Positions 45,590-54,670 are shown, numbered from the stretch's first letter. The stretch is DNA of 64,000 nt from Oscillospiraceae bacterium (GCA_021203045.1 JAJQBY010000040.1:1-64000), one strand, 5' to 3'. The notes: generated by a model from the letters alone, not told the origin. Numbers and translations are program-made.

Positions 45590-47867
45590 GGATAAGCCCC
45601 TCCTCCTGAAGTCGCTCAAAGAGCACATGAGGCGTCATAGGCAGATGGTCTATCTCCACTCCGGTGGCCTGCAATATTGCATTGCGGATGGCCGGCGCAG
45701 GAGATACGGCGGGAGGCTCTCCCAGGGCCTTGGTACCAAAGGGGCTGGTAGGCTCCGGATTTTCCACGAACAGCGCCCCCAGGTCGGGATGATCCATGGC
45801 AGTAGAGATCTTGTAGTCCAAAAGATTATTGTTCAGAGGGCGGCCGGTCTTTTCATCGAATTTCAGCTCCTCTCCCATGGCGTAACCGATGGACATGCTC
45901 ATGCCCCCGTGCACCTGGGCCTGGGCAAGCTGTGGATTGATGAGCGTGCCGCAGTCGTGGACATTCACGATATTCAAAACCCTCACCTTACAAAGGGGAA
46001 TATCCACCTCCACCTCCGCAAAGGAGCAACCGAAGGAATAGGCGTTGGACTTGACCTGGGTGGTATCCTCCGCCGTAATATAAGCGGCCCGTTCCATGCT
46101 GTAGGTGGCCTCCGTCGCCAGAGCCTCCAGGGTCATGATCGTCTCCCCATGGGAGACGATATTGCCGTCTCGCAAATCCAGCTCCTCCGCCGGAAGCTTT
46201 GTGAGCCAGGAGGCATAGGCCAGTATCTTTTCCCGGAACTGACGGCCCACGTTCGTAATGGCAAAGCCCTCCACATAGGTCTGGCGGGAGGCATAGGCCC
46301 CGGTGCCGTAGCCAGTCACATCCGTATCCTGGCAGGTGACAACGTGTACCTTTTCCACTGGCACGCCCACCACCTGGGCTACCATCTGGGTATAAGCGGT
46401 ATCCGCGCCCTGGCCGATCTCCGTCTCGGCGCACATATACTGCACCGAGCCGTCCTGATTGAGCATCATCCGGCTGGTGGTAGCCTCCAGGGATATGGGC
46501 CAGACGGCGGTGTTATACCAGAATATAGCCATCCCAACCCCCCGGCGCACCGGGCCGGACTGATTCTGGTAGGCCTTGTATTTCTCCTGCCAGCCGATAT
46601 ATTCCATACCCTTTTCCATGCACTGACCGTGGCTGTCCTGCCAGTTCACATTGCCGGTAAAAGCGTCCCGATATCCCACAGGCATCCGGTTTTTATTCCG
46701 CAGCTCAATGGGACTCATGCCGAGCATCTTCGCTATATCGTCCACATGGCTCTCCATGGCGAAGGAGACCTGGGGCATTCCATAGGCTCGCATGGCCCCG
46801 GCGGTGGGGGTATTGGTATAGACAGAATAGGCATCAAAATGATAGGCCTCGCAGGGATACATCTGCACAAAGCCATTGGTGGCCTTGGCCGCCGTGGAAT
46901 GACCGTGAGACGTATAGGCCCCCTGCTGGGAGTATTCCTCCATCCGGCGGGCCACAAAGGTCCCATCCCGGCGGAAGTATGTAACAAGATGGAATTTCCC
47001 TCCGTGACGCACCCGGTTATTCACAAAGGTCTCCTCCCGGGATACATCCAGCTTGACCGGACGGCCGTCGGTCAGCGTGGCAAGGTAGGCACACAGCGGC
47101 TCATACAGAGCGTCCTGCTTGTTGCCGAAGCCTCCGCCGATATAGGGCTTTATGACCCGTATCTCTCCCCAGGGGCGTCCCAGGGCCTGGCCCACGCAGC
47201 GGCGGACGATATGGGGGATCTGCGTGGAGGACAATATGGCTATCTTCCGTCCCTCTGTCCAGGCGCAGCAGATATGATTTTCTATGTGACAGTGCTGAAC
47301 GATGGGGGTCTCATACCATTTATCCACACACAACAGCCCCGGCTCGGCTATGGCCTTGTCCCAATCCCCGGCGCTGCCGGAGGTATGCTTCAGGATGTTG
47401 TTGGGATACTCCGGATGGAGCAGGGGCGCCCCCTCCTTGACGGCCTCCAGGGGATCGAGAACGAAAGGATAGGTCTCATACTCCGCCTTTATCAGCCGCA
47501 GGGCCCGCTTTGCGGCGATCTCATCCTCCGCAATGACGGCGGCCACGTCATCCCCGTAATACAGGGGCCGGTCTGTCAGCAGCAGCCGGTCGGCCACGTC
47601 CTGATGAGCCGGGTCAGTGCTCCAGGGGTGACCTGCGGTGGGAAAATAATACTTGGGCACGTCAAAGCATGTGACGATACGCACCACGCCGGGGACCTTC
47701 AGTGCCTCGCTGATGTCCAGTGAAAGTACTCTGCCGTTGGCCACAGTGGAGCGGAACACCTTTGCCACCAGGGCATCCCGGCTTATCAGATCTGCCGTAT
47801 ACTTGGCCCGGCCCATGGCCTTGTCCGGGCCGTCCACACGCTTCATGCTGACGCCTACTGCCTCCAT
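45582..47867 (-). CDS. xdhA: Xanthine dehydrogenase molybdenum subunit
   Basis: 761 residues from the ATG at 47867 (MEAVGVSMKRVDG) after GCGGGGGAT. Family motifs: the first half-domain GRAKYTAD; the pterin-binding IGGGFGNKQDA near 270; AMRAYGMPQ; and the catalytic-glutamate region GTKALGEPPAVSPAPAIRNAI near 720. Hydroxylates xanthine/hypoxanthine-type purines at a molybdenum-oxo-sulfido centre. The operon also holds guanine deaminase, which makes xanthine, so purine use is the likely role. Related hydroxylases act on nicotinate or other N-heterocycles and cannot be excluded. No maturation factor gene is in the operon. Confidence 0.92.
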   Translation of the reverse strand: MEAVGVSMKRVDGPDKAMGRAKYTADLISRDALVAKVFRSTVANGRVLSLDISEALKVPGVVRIVTCFDVPKYYFPTAGHPWSTDPAHQDVADRLLLTDRPLYYGDDVAAVIAEDEIAAKRALRLIKAEYETYPFVLDPLEAVKEGAPLLHPEYPNNILKHTSGSAGDWDKAIAEPGLLCVDKWYETPIVQHCHIENHICCAWTEGRKIAILSSTQIPHIVRRCVGQALGRPWGEIRVIKPYIGGGFGNKQDALYEPLCAYLATLTDGRPVKLDVSREETFVNNRVRHGGKFHLVTYFRRDGTFVARRMEEYSQQGAYTSHGHSTAAKATNGFVQMYPCEAYHFDAYSVYTNTPTAGAMRAYGMPQVSFAMESHVDDIAKMLGMSPIELRNKNRMPVGYRDAFTGNVNWQDSHGQCMEKGMEYIGWQEKYKAYQNQSGPVRRGVGMAIFWYNTAVWPISLEATTSRMMLNQDGSVQYMCAETEIGQGADTAYTQMVAQVVGVPVEKVHVVTCQDTDVTGYGTGAYASRQTYVEGFAITNVGRQFREKILAYASWLTKLPAEELDLRDGNIVSHGETIMTLEALATEATYSMERAAYITAEDTTQVKSNAYSFGCSFAEVEVDIPLCKVRVLNIVNVHDCGTLINPQLAQAQVHGGMSMSIGYAMGEELKFDEKTGRPLNNNLLDYKISTAMDHPDLGALFVENPEPTSPFGTKALGEPPAVSPAPAIRNAILQATGVEIDHLPMTPHVLFERLQEEGLIHV

Positions 47868-47926
47868 TCTATCCCCCGCCTTTCCTGAATATATTCTCTG
47901 CAGCCCGGTTTCACCGGGCATTCTGC

Positions 47927-49186
47927 CTATTCGCCTGCTACGTATTTTTCCTTGACCATGCAGCTATCACCCAAATAGATGAGCTTTTCAAACCGGGCCT
48001 CCATAGGCTCTCCCCCTTGGCAACTGACAGAATCATCCACCACCACCGCGTCGAACTCGTATCCAGGCTGGAAGGAGCCTACCTTTCCGAAGAAGGAACC
48101 GCCGCCCTCTGTAGCCATATAAAACGCCTCCTGGGCCGTGAGATAGGCCGGGTGGCTCTCGTCCAGCTGCCACAGAGCGCGGGAAACGCCGATGGTCTGA
48201 CGTATAACCTCCGCCATATCCAGGGTATGACCGCCGGATATATCGGAACCAAGGCAGGTATGCAGGCCCATATCCAAATATTTTCGCATGGGGGCTATGC
48301 CGCTGCGGACATTGGTGTTCGAGGTGGGACAGTGAACGACATACGCCCCCCGCTCCCGCATCAGTGCACATTCCTCATCGGTCATATAAATGCAGTGGGC
48401 CATCAGGGTGTTCGGGCCGAGAAGTCCGTTTTCATCGTATACCGCGGCATAGCTGGGACTATCCGGATGGAGCTGATGCACCCATTCGATCTCGTCCCGG
48501 TTCTCGTCCAAATGGCTCTGCAACGGCAGGCCAGTCTCTCCGGCCAGCTCTCCCAGCCCCTGCAAAAGCGCCGGAGAGCAGCTGGGAACAAACCGAGGCG
48601 TCAGGATAGGCTGAGTGCGCCGGAAGTGCTTTTCCTTTACCTGGGCCAGCCAGTCCCTGGTCTCCGCCAAGGAATAATCTGCGTCCCGCTCCCGGATGGA
48701 GTCGGGGGCATTGCTGTCCATATTCACCCGGCCCACAAAGGTTTTCAGGCCGGAGCGCTCCAGCTCCTCCATAAGCAGCACGGTGGCTTCTGTATGGGCA
48801 GTGGAAAATATGGCGGCGCGGGTGGTGAAGCTGCCGGCCAGCTCTGCCACCAATGCACCGTACACCTTTTTCGCAAAATCCAGATCCCGGAACATGGACT
48901 CCTCCGGATAGGTCAGCTCCTCCAGCCACTGAATGAGCTGCATATCCATTCCCCGGCCAAGATTCCTGTACTGTCCTGCATGGAGGTGCATATCACAGTA
49001 TCCGGGTATGGTGATAAAATCCCGGCAGTCGTTCAGCCTTATGCCGTTGAATTTGTCCGGCAGCCGTTCAAATATGCCTTCGCACAGGCCGTTTTCGTTG
49101 CAGACAGCAAAGCTGTTGGGCCGCAGGCACAGCCTTTCCGGCCCCTCCGTATATATAAAATTGCCCCATATGGCAAATGGTTCCAT
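47927..49186 (-). CDS. guaD: Guanine deaminase-like amidohydrolase
   Basis: 419 residues from the ATG at 49186 after GAAGGAGC. Metal-dependent amidohydrolase: HLHAGQ (first two His), QSHLDEN (third His), AHCIYM (fourth His) and GSDISGG (catalytic Asp) appear in order. The AGQYRNLGRGMDMQLIQWLEELTYPEE stretch matches guanine deaminases. It would convert guanine to xanthine, the substrate of the xdh enzyme encoded 59 bases downstream. SsnA-type aminohydrolases are related alternatives. Confidence 0.88.
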   Translation of the reverse strand: MEPFAIWGNFIYTEGPERLCLRPNSFAVCNENGLCEGIFERLPDKFNGIRLNDCRDFITIPGYCDMHLHAGQYRNLGRGMDMQLIQWLEELTYPEESMFRDLDFAKKVYGALVAELAGSFTTRAAIFSTAHTEATVLLMEELERSGLKTFVGRVNMDSNAPDSIRERDADYSLAETRDWLAQVKEKHFRRTQPILTPRFVPSCSPALLQGLGELAGETGLPLQSHLDENRDEIEWVHQLHPDSPSYAAVYDENGLLGPNTLMAHCIYMTDEECALMRERGAYVVHCPTSNTNVRSGIAPMRKYLDMGLHTCLGSDISGGHTLDMAEVIRQTIGVSRALWQLDESHPAYLTAQEAFYMATEGGGSFFGKVGSFQPGYEFDAVVVDDSVSCQGGEPMEARFEKLIYLGDSCMVKEKYVAGE

Positions 49187-49300
49187 AGTCTTGCTCCTTC
49201 TTATATGCTGCGATTGAATAACAAGCTCTCCTATATCGTCATTATAACACATTCCGTCTCCCAGGGACAGAGTATTTGGCTAATTTTTTGGCAGGGAGGG

Positions 49301-49329
49301 TTGTTTTCCTCCGCCGGTTTTATTATAAT
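49301..49329 (+). promoter_or_regulatory. Promoter of the PLP-enzyme gene
   Basis: TTGTTT, 17 bases, TATAAT, about 41 bases before the start. On the other strand a lone TATAAT near 49242-49247 may belong to guaD. Confidence 0.65.
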
Positions 49330-49370
49330 AGAGAAAAATGCCAACACTATTTTAACGAGGAGTACATCCT

Positions 49371-50828
49371 ATGATCGACCTGACGATTCATTCCGACGGC
49401 CTTGCCCATAACATAGCGAGAGCCAGGGCAAACGGCATCGTCATCCCCACCTTCGCGCAAATGAAGGACCCCAGCCTGATACCGCAGGATATTCTGGATA
49501 GACTGTTCCATACCGGGCTGTGGGACGTCGACCCGGTGAACCTGTTTCGCGTCAACTGGCACAATGAGCCAAAGCAGTCCGGCGGACTTTTCGGGACACC
49601 GAATTACATTGAATTCCCCCCCGCTCTGACCGGCGTCCCCTGCCGCATCGTGGCCCTTGTAGGCAAGTGGTTCCCCACCGGCTGCCATAAGGTAGGAGCC
49701 TCCTTCGGCTGCCTGGTGCCCCGACTGGTCACAGGCCAGTTCGATGCAGACAGGCACAAGGCCGTCTGGCCCTCCACCGGCAACTATTGCCGGGGCGGCG
49801 CTTTCAACTCCAAACTCCTGGGCGTCCACGCCATCGGCATCCTGCCGGAGGAAATGAGCCGGGAGCGGTTCGACTGGCTGCGCTCCATAGGGGCGGAGAT
49901 CATCGCCACGCCGGGCTGCGAGTCCAACGTCAAAGAAATATTCGATAAGACCCACGAGCTGGCAGAGGACCCCTCCAATATGATCTTTAACCAGTTCGAA
50001 CAAATGGGCAATCATCTCTGGCATTATGAGGTCACCGGCAACGCCATCGCGGAGGTGTTCGAGCATATCCGCCGTCCCGGCGACCGCATGGCCGGAGCAT
50101 GCTTCACCACCGGCTCCGCCGGGGCTATCGGCTCCGGGGACAGGCTGAAGGAGCTGTATCCCACCATGAAGCTGGCCGCAGGCGAAGCCCTTCAGTGCCC
50201 CACCCTGCTGGATAACGGCTTCGGCGGCCACCGCATCGAGGGCATCGGAGATAAGCACGTTCCCTGGATACATAACGTCCGCAACACCGATATGGTCATC
50301 GATATCGACGACAACGACAGCCAGGAGCTGCTCCGCCTGTTCAATGAGCCGGAAGGTGCAGACCTTCTTATCCACGACCTTGGCCTTGACCCGGAGCTCG
50401 TCCAGCGGCTCTCATGGCTCGGTATCTCCGGCATCGCAAACCTTTTGTGCTGCATCAAAATGGCCAAATACTATGAATTTACCGGCCAGGATGTGGTCTT
50501 TACCCTGTTGACAGACTCGGCGGAAATGTACGGCAGCCGCCTGGAGGAGCTGCAGGAACAGGATGGCCCCTATACCCACGAGAAGGCCGCCGTGGACTGC
50601 GCCCTGCATCTGCAGGGCCAGAAAACAGACAACCTTCTGGAGCTGACCTATACCCAGCGCAAGCGGGTGCATAACCTGAAATACTACACCTGGGTAGAAC
50701 AGCAGGGCAAGACTGCCCAGGAGCTGAACGACCTGTGGTACGGCACAGAATTTTCCGATGTTCACACCCAGGCCGCCGCCATCGACGAGCTGATAGAGCA
50801 GTTCAACCGGGCAGTGAAAAAGGGCTGA
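49371..50828 (+). CDS. PLP-dependent fold-II enzyme, TrpB/cysteine-synthase-like
   Basis: 485 residues. The PLP lysine is in GCHKVGASFG (about residue 107) and the phosphate-binding loop is STGNYCRGGAF near 139. These are the marks of fold-type II enzymes (tryptophan synthase beta, threonine synthase, diaminopropionate lyase). The His-Lys pair is closest to TrpB-like members. I cannot assign a substrate. It is divergent from guaD-xdh with its own promoter. Since anaerobic purine/urate pathways known from gut bacteria include a fold-II PLP lyase acting on diaminopropionate (YgeX), a link to purine breakdown is possible but is inference. Confidence 0.8.
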   Translation: MIDLTIHSDGLAHNIARARANGIVIPTFAQMKDPSLIPQDILDRLFHTGLWDVDPVNLFRVNWHNEPKQSGGLFGTPNYIEFPPALTGVPCRIVALVGKWFPTGCHKVGASFGCLVPRLVTGQFDADRHKAVWPSTGNYCRGGAFNSKLLGVHAIGILPEEMSRERFDWLRSIGAEIIATPGCESNVKEIFDKTHELAEDPSNMIFNQFEQMGNHLWHYEVTGNAIAEVFEHIRRPGDRMAGACFTTGSAGAIGSGDRLKELYPTMKLAAGEALQCPTLLDNGFGGHRIEGIGDKHVPWIHNVRNTDMVIDIDDNDSQELLRLFNEPEGADLLIHDLGLDPELVQRLSWLGISGIANLLCCIKMAKYYEFTGQDVVFTLLTDSAEMYGSRLEELQEQDGPYTHEKAAVDCALHLQGQKTDNLLELTYTQRKRVHNLKYYTWVEQQGKTAQELNDLWYGTEFSDVHTQAAAIDELIEQFNRAVKKG

Positions 50829-50857
50829 GACACCTGACTGATTTCCCCAATAGTATA

Positions 50858-50894
50858 AAAACCGCAGCGGCTGTAAACCAGTCGCTGCGGTTTT
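50858..50894. terminator. Bidirectional terminator
   Basis: AAAACCGCAGCG and CGCTGCGGTTTT form a perfect 12-base stem with A- and T-runs on its two flanks, serving both convergent genes. Confidence 0.9.
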
Positions 50895-50910
50895 CCTTTA
50901 TCGCACCTTT

Positions 50911-51510
50911 CTAATGAGAATCAGTCTGGCACAGCTCTATAAACAGCTGCATGGGCTGGCTGATCCATTTGTTTTTATGGTTCGCGCACACGGCGGATAT
51001 CTCCTTATGCTCATTTGCTGTCGGTATCTCTGCCAACTCCCCCCTGTCCAGTTCTTCTTCGGCAGCGAATACCGGGAGAAAGGTAATTCCAACATTACTT
51101 TTCACAAGGTTCTTTATCGTCGGGATGCTCCACAGCTCGATGGTGTGGTCGGGCGAAATGGCTTTGCTCCGTAGATACTGCTCAAAGATCTGCCGGAAAA
51201 CACAATTTTTCTCATTGATAATAAATGGAACGGGGAACGTTCTATCCGGCGTTATAAAATCCGGAAACTGGCGACTGACCTCCGGCGAGGCCAGCAGGGC
51301 TACAGGATAGGTCCCGACCGGATATGTAACAAGACTTGAGCCAAGCCCCTCCACATCGCTGTAAAACACCCCCAGATCCAGCGAACCATCCAGCAGGCCG
51401 TCGCGTATCTCATAACAGTTCATAGAGCGCAACAGTAGCCGTACATTAGGCGCCTGCCGGTGGAACTCCTTCAACACACCCGGCAGTCTGTAGCACAATC
51501 GGGAACCATC
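50911..51510 (-). pseudogene. LysR regulator lacking its DNA-binding domain
   Basis: What remains is a LysR effector-binding domain: LCYRLPGVLKEFHRQAPNVRL, DGLLDGSLDLGVFYSD and VKSNVGITFLPVFAAE, through a normal C-terminus. In intact LysR proteins about 90 residues with the winged HTH precede this point. Here the sequence runs straight into the start of the MFS gene on the other strand. The ATG used by the track (51591) lies inside that MFS gene and is probably not real. A deletion or rearrangement at about 51,505-51,510 removed the N-terminus. Confidence 0.82.
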
Positions 51511-51532
51511 AAATAAGCAAGGGGAATTTAAA

Positions 51533-52759
51533 ATGGAGCATTTACACGGCCCCGATAAGGTCAAAGACAAAAGCAGCCTGTTCAAATGCATTGTGATCGT
51601 GGCGGCCGCCTGTCTCGTTCACGGTGTTATGCAGGGCGTACATAACAACTACGGGATTATGCTGAACGGCCTGCTGGAGTCCACCGGAATCGACTACGCA
51701 TCCATCAGCTTCTGTATAGGCGTGGGCGCCCTGGTCTATGGCTTTGCACAGCCATTTCTCGGTATGCTAGCATTGAAAAGATCAAACGTATTCGTTATCC
51801 TGTTAGGTATCCTTTTTATGGTAATTGGCCTTATCGCGACACCTTTATGCAGAAATTTTTTCAGTCTTCTTTTGTTTTTCGGCCTTATCTTGCCATTCGG
51901 AACCACAGGCTTGTGTTTCGGGATCGTTATGGGCGCGATCACCCCTGTAATTGGAGAAAAAAGAGCTGCCGCCGTTTCCGGCATCATCCAGGCAAGCGCC
52001 GGCGTCGGCGACGCCCTGATGTCTCCCGGACTGCAAACACTTATCGCAGAGCTCGGCATTCAATCAGCCATGTGGCTGCTCGTGATTCCCTTTCTTCTCA
52101 TGATCCCCATAATCCTGTGGCTCGGCAGGACCAATAAAAGGACCGCCGTTACAAAGGAAAAAACAGAGCCGCAGGTATCTTTGATCGCTATACTTCGAAG
52201 CGCCCTGGGGGTCAAAGACTACCGGCTGCTTGTCATAAGCTTTGCCACCTGCGGGTTTAATATGTCTATTATAGAAAACCATCTTTTCTCTCAGTTTCTC
52301 GCCTATGGGATATCCGGCAGCGCCGCCTCGCTGGCGCTGACTGTATATGGGATCGCAACCATGATCGGCGCCGCCGGGGCAGGCTTTCTCGGTGTAAAAT
52401 TTCCCATGAAAAATGTTCTCGGAAGTGTCTATGCAGTCCGTGTTCTGATCTCCCTGGGGTTTATTTTCCTCCCGAAATCAGCGGCATTTGCATTCATCGC
52501 GACAGCGCTTCTGGGATTAAGCGGAGATTCAACCGTCCCACCTACGTCCGGTATCATCAGCAAAAAATTCGGAGCGAAAAAAATGGCCGTCTTATATGGG
52601 TTTACACTAATCGGACACCAAATCGGGGCCTTTACAAGCTCCTACCTCGGCGGTGTATTCGTGGAACACGGTCTTGGATACACGCCGCTGTGGATCATTA
52701 ATATGTGCCTAGCCGCTATCGCAGCTGCGGCAAGCTTTTCCATCCAGCAGGAGAAATAA
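51533..52759 (+). CDS. MFS transporter, OFA/monocarboxylate-like
   Basis: 408 residues, about 12 helices. Opening FKCIVIVAAACLVHGVMQGVHNNYGIMLNGLLE and the loop FAQPFLGMLALKRSNVFVILLG resemble oxalate/formate-antiporter and monocarboxylate-type MFS proteins. AAGGGG precedes the start. It lies against the broken LysR gene, which was probably once its divergent regulator. Base composition is lower in GC than that of the metabolic genes nearby, with codons such as ATA and TTA more frequent, consistent with acquisition. Substrate unknown, probably an organic acid or drug. Confidence 0.85.
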   Translation: MEHLHGPDKVKDKSSLFKCIVIVAAACLVHGVMQGVHNNYGIMLNGLLESTGIDYASISFCIGVGALVYGFAQPFLGMLALKRSNVFVILLGILFMVIGLIATPLCRNFFSLLLFFGLILPFGTTGLCFGIVMGAITPVIGEKRAAAVSGIIQASAGVGDALMSPGLQTLIAELGIQSAMWLLVIPFLLMIPIILWLGRTNKRTAVTKEKTEPQVSLIAILRSALGVKDYRLLVISFATCGFNMSIIENHLFSQFLAYGISGSAASLALTVYGIATMIGAAGAGFLGVKFPMKNVLGSVYAVRVLISLGFIFLPKSAAFAFIATALLGLSGDSTVPPTSGIISKKFGAKKMAVLYGFTLIGHQIGAFTSSYLGGVFVEHGLGYTPLWIINMCLAAIAAAASFSIQQEK

Positions 52760-52910
52760 GTGCTCTGCATCTACGCTATGTGCTAAAATTCTGTCCCCCC
52801 ATTTCGGTTTTCCCAACCATACGACAAAAAAATCCATAGCCACCGTAATGAAGCGGCAACCATGGAATAATATGCACTAAAGCCTCCCGCAAAGTGGGAG
52901 GCTTCAGTCG
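52760..52910. other. Gap before the IS derivative
   Basis: AT-rich, no gene seen. AGCCTCCCGC/TGGGAGGCT (about 52881-52904) is a hairpin that could end the MFS transcript and lies directly beside the left end of the deleted IS element. Confidence 0.45.
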
Positions 52911-53348
52911 GTCTGTCAAAAAAGCACCCCCTCTACCGCCAAGGAAGTGGTAAACTAGAAGGACAGGGGTGTAATACATGGAGGACAGGAAAAAGGATGC
53001 GCGGCGGGAAGTCGTGATGATAATACAGATACACTAGTACCTCAAGACCATCTGCTGCGAAAGGTGAAGAAGGTTATGGATTACGAATGGCTGGATGAAC
53101 AGCTGAAGCCATATTATAACCACGAGGTCGGCCGCCATGGAACAGACCCGGTCGTGCTCATCAAAATGGTACTAATCCAACACCTGTACGAAATACCCGC
53201 CCTTCGACAAATTTGCTTCCATGAACCTAAAAAAACTGGCAATCTGGAGCTGGAACCGCTCCTTTTTGCCTGTTTCTTACTGCTTTTTCTCTTTTTCACC
53301 CTCTTGCATCTGTTCTTGTCTTACTTAATAGCGCTTTCTTTGACAGAC
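52911..53348 (+). mobile_element. IS1182-type deletion derivative with terminal repeats
   Basis: Left end GTCTGTCAAAAAAGC (52911-52925) and right end, read in reverse complement, GTCTGTCAAAGAAAGC (53333-53348) are near-identical inverted repeats. Between them is a transposase cut down to its two ends. At about 440 bases it is MITE-sized and could in principle be moved by a full-length relative. Confidence 0.72.
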
Positions 53349-53351
53349 TGA
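52978..53351 (+). pseudogene. Internally deleted IS1182-family transposase
   Basis: Begins MEDRKKDARREVVMI, then after a one-base shift NTDTLVPQDHLLRKV, MDYEWLDEQLKPYYNHEVGR and HGTDPVVLIKMVLIQHLYEI, the N-terminal domain of IS1182/IS5-like transposases. Directly after PALRQ the sequence jumps, in another frame, to KFASMNLKKLAIWSWN, which is the far C-terminus of such proteins (KFASMNMKKLA...). About 350 residues including the DDE catalytic core are missing. The track ORF at 53064 covers only the fused piece. Confidence 0.82.
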
Positions 53352-53354
53352 GCC

Positions 53355-53390
53355 AGCATCGACGCTAAGCGTTGATGCTGCCTATTTTTT
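53355..53390 (+). terminator. Terminator right of the IS derivative
   Basis: AGCATCGACGC and GCGTTGATGCT form an 11-base stem (one G-U), followed by CCTATTTTTT. Confidence 0.8.
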
Positions 53391-53409
53391 CATAAAAGAC
53401 TTTTGAATA

Positions 53410-53712
53410 TTATAGTATACTCTGTATTTCCTTGATGGCTTTCATCACCTGCTGTTTGTAGATTATGCCCAATGCTCCCGTCAAATCCTGCTCGCTGCAA
53501 AAAACGTTTACCCATCCTGAAATCTGAACTGTGTTGTTTTCCGAGTATTCAATCTTTATGTATTTCAAAGCGGTCATAACTGATCCGTTTTTCCATACGT
53601 TTTCATTTTTCTCGGTAACGTTTTTATAGCCGTTCTTCTGGAGCAGCTTTGGAATACGGATTTGCAAATCATTAAAGTCTGTATACGATTGTTTAAGTGT
53701 TGTACGGACCAT
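53410..53712 (-). CDS. Small hypothetical protein
   Basis: About 100 residues from the ATG at 53712 (MVRTTLKQSYTDF), with AGGGAGGAAAT upstream. Predicted mixed alpha/beta; no signal peptide or known motif. Pattern: ALKYIKIEYSENNTVQISGWVNVF suggests two adjacent beta strands, and the C-terminus is a charged helix. Its start overlaps the end of the zinc-ribbon membrane protein gene by 20 bases, so the two are co-expressed. AT-rich like the rest of this patch. Function unknown. Confidence 0.6.
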   Translation of the reverse strand: MVRTTLKQSYTDFNDLQIRIPKLLQKNGYKNVTEKNENVWKNGSVMTALKYIKIEYSENNTVQISGWVNVFCSEQDLTGALGIIYKQQVMKAIKEIQSIL

Positions 53713-54067
53713 TCTGATTTCCTCCCTCGTTTTGTAATGGACGACCACAAACTGGACAGTGTGTACATTCCTCAGATACGTTTATTTTACAGGTGCTACA
53801 ATATTTTTGCTTAGTAGCATTGACAAGGGAATCAACTGAATCTTTATTTTTCTTTTGTGCCCAGCCAAAAAACATCATTACAATCCCTACACCCACTAAC
53901 ACAATAAGGATGATTGCGACGCCTACTACTGTATCCTCTGTCATTCCAAACGATCTAAGAGTTCTGGGTGAATTTGCCCATGTCGTCACTAACCATGCTG
54001 TTAAAAAAATGAAACCGCGCTCATTATTGAACCTATCGCATACATTTCTCTTTCCTTTCTTGTACAT
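53693..54067 (-). CDS. Small membrane protein with zinc ribbon
   Basis: About 124 residues from the ATG at 54067 (MYKKGKRNV), preceded by GGGGAAG. Two hydrophobic segments (GFIFLTAWLVTTWA and VVGVAIILIVLVGVGIVMMFFGWA) are followed by a charged stretch and a C-terminal zinc ribbon (YCSTCKIN and THCPVCGRP, two Cys pairs). An internal Met at 53944 would keep only the second helix and is an alternative start with a poorer ribosome site. Role unknown; coupled to the small protein downstream. Confidence 0.6.
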   Translation of the reverse strand: MYKKGKRNVCDRFNNERGFIFLTAWLVTTWANSPRTLRSFGMTEDTVVGVAIILIVLVGVGIVMMFFGWAQKKNKDSVDSLVNATKQKYCSTCKINVSEECTHCPVCGRPLQNEGGNQNGPYNT

Positions 54068-54162
54068 TCTTCCCCAATTATGGGTCGTATTAGTGTATAT
54101 ATGTTCAGTCAGAATTTTCCCAATTTGAAACAAGGCTTCCCCTTAAGCGTGCTATTGAATTG

Positions 54163-54508
54163 TTAATTCAAGTAGGAAAAATATTCCTGAGCAAGTACAT
54201 CCTTTTTTTCGCTTTGTGTCCAATTAATGCTATAATTTCCTGTCCAAAGGCCAAAAGCATCCATCCCTGTCGCTGCGAGAGGTAAAGCTGACATAAATGC
54301 AGGCATGGTCTGTCCCTCCATTTTTTATATACTTCCAATTACTCTCGTTACTATAAATGAAGTCCACAACGGCTTTCGCGTCACTGGATAGGTCATCATA
54401 GGCAACTTGCGTTTCTTCCTCGGCAACATTTTCATCATCGGAGGTGTTCCCATTGGCGCAGCCAGACAACGCTAACATGGAAAGGAGTATTGCCGTCAAA
54501 AACAGCAT
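54163..54508 (-). pseudogene. Small lipoprotein gene with a frameshift
   Basis: Starts with a lipoprotein signal peptide (LFLTAILLSMLALSGC) and an acidic linker, then VDFIYSNESNWKYIKNGG. After this the track frame gives an unconvincing tail. One frame over, the sequence continues MPAFMSALPLAATGMDAFGL and WTGNYSINWTQSEKKD to a stop at 54163, which is far more protein-like. A single-base change near 54315-54330 therefore breaks the gene, or separates it into two frames. Function unknown. Confidence 0.6.
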
Positions 54509-54646
54509 ACATCGTCTAAACCATGTTGAAACAAACCGTTCTTTCAGCGTTTAAATCCCCCCGTCTTCACAAAAAATCCAGTGAATTTCTCTTTTTTATT
54601 CTTAACATTTTCGTCCCAGCACTCCTTTCTTGACTTTCTCGAATAC

Positions 54647-54661
54647 ATCCCAAAATGGGAT
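54647..54661. promoter_or_regulatory. XRE operator 1
   Basis: ATCCCA-AAA-TGGGAT, a perfect 6-base palindrome. It shares the ATnCCA-N3-TGGnAT pattern with operator 2, centred 24 bases away. Confidence 0.7.
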
Positions 54662-54670
54662 ATATTGATT

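Noticed and set aside
45588-47723. 711-residue plus-strand ORF across xdhA
   Set aside because: Shadow of a clear xanthine dehydrogenase subunit.
52776-52979. 67-residue minus-strand ORF left of the IS derivative
   Set aside because: It crosses the terminal repeat and a hairpin, has no ribosome site and no recognisable sequence.
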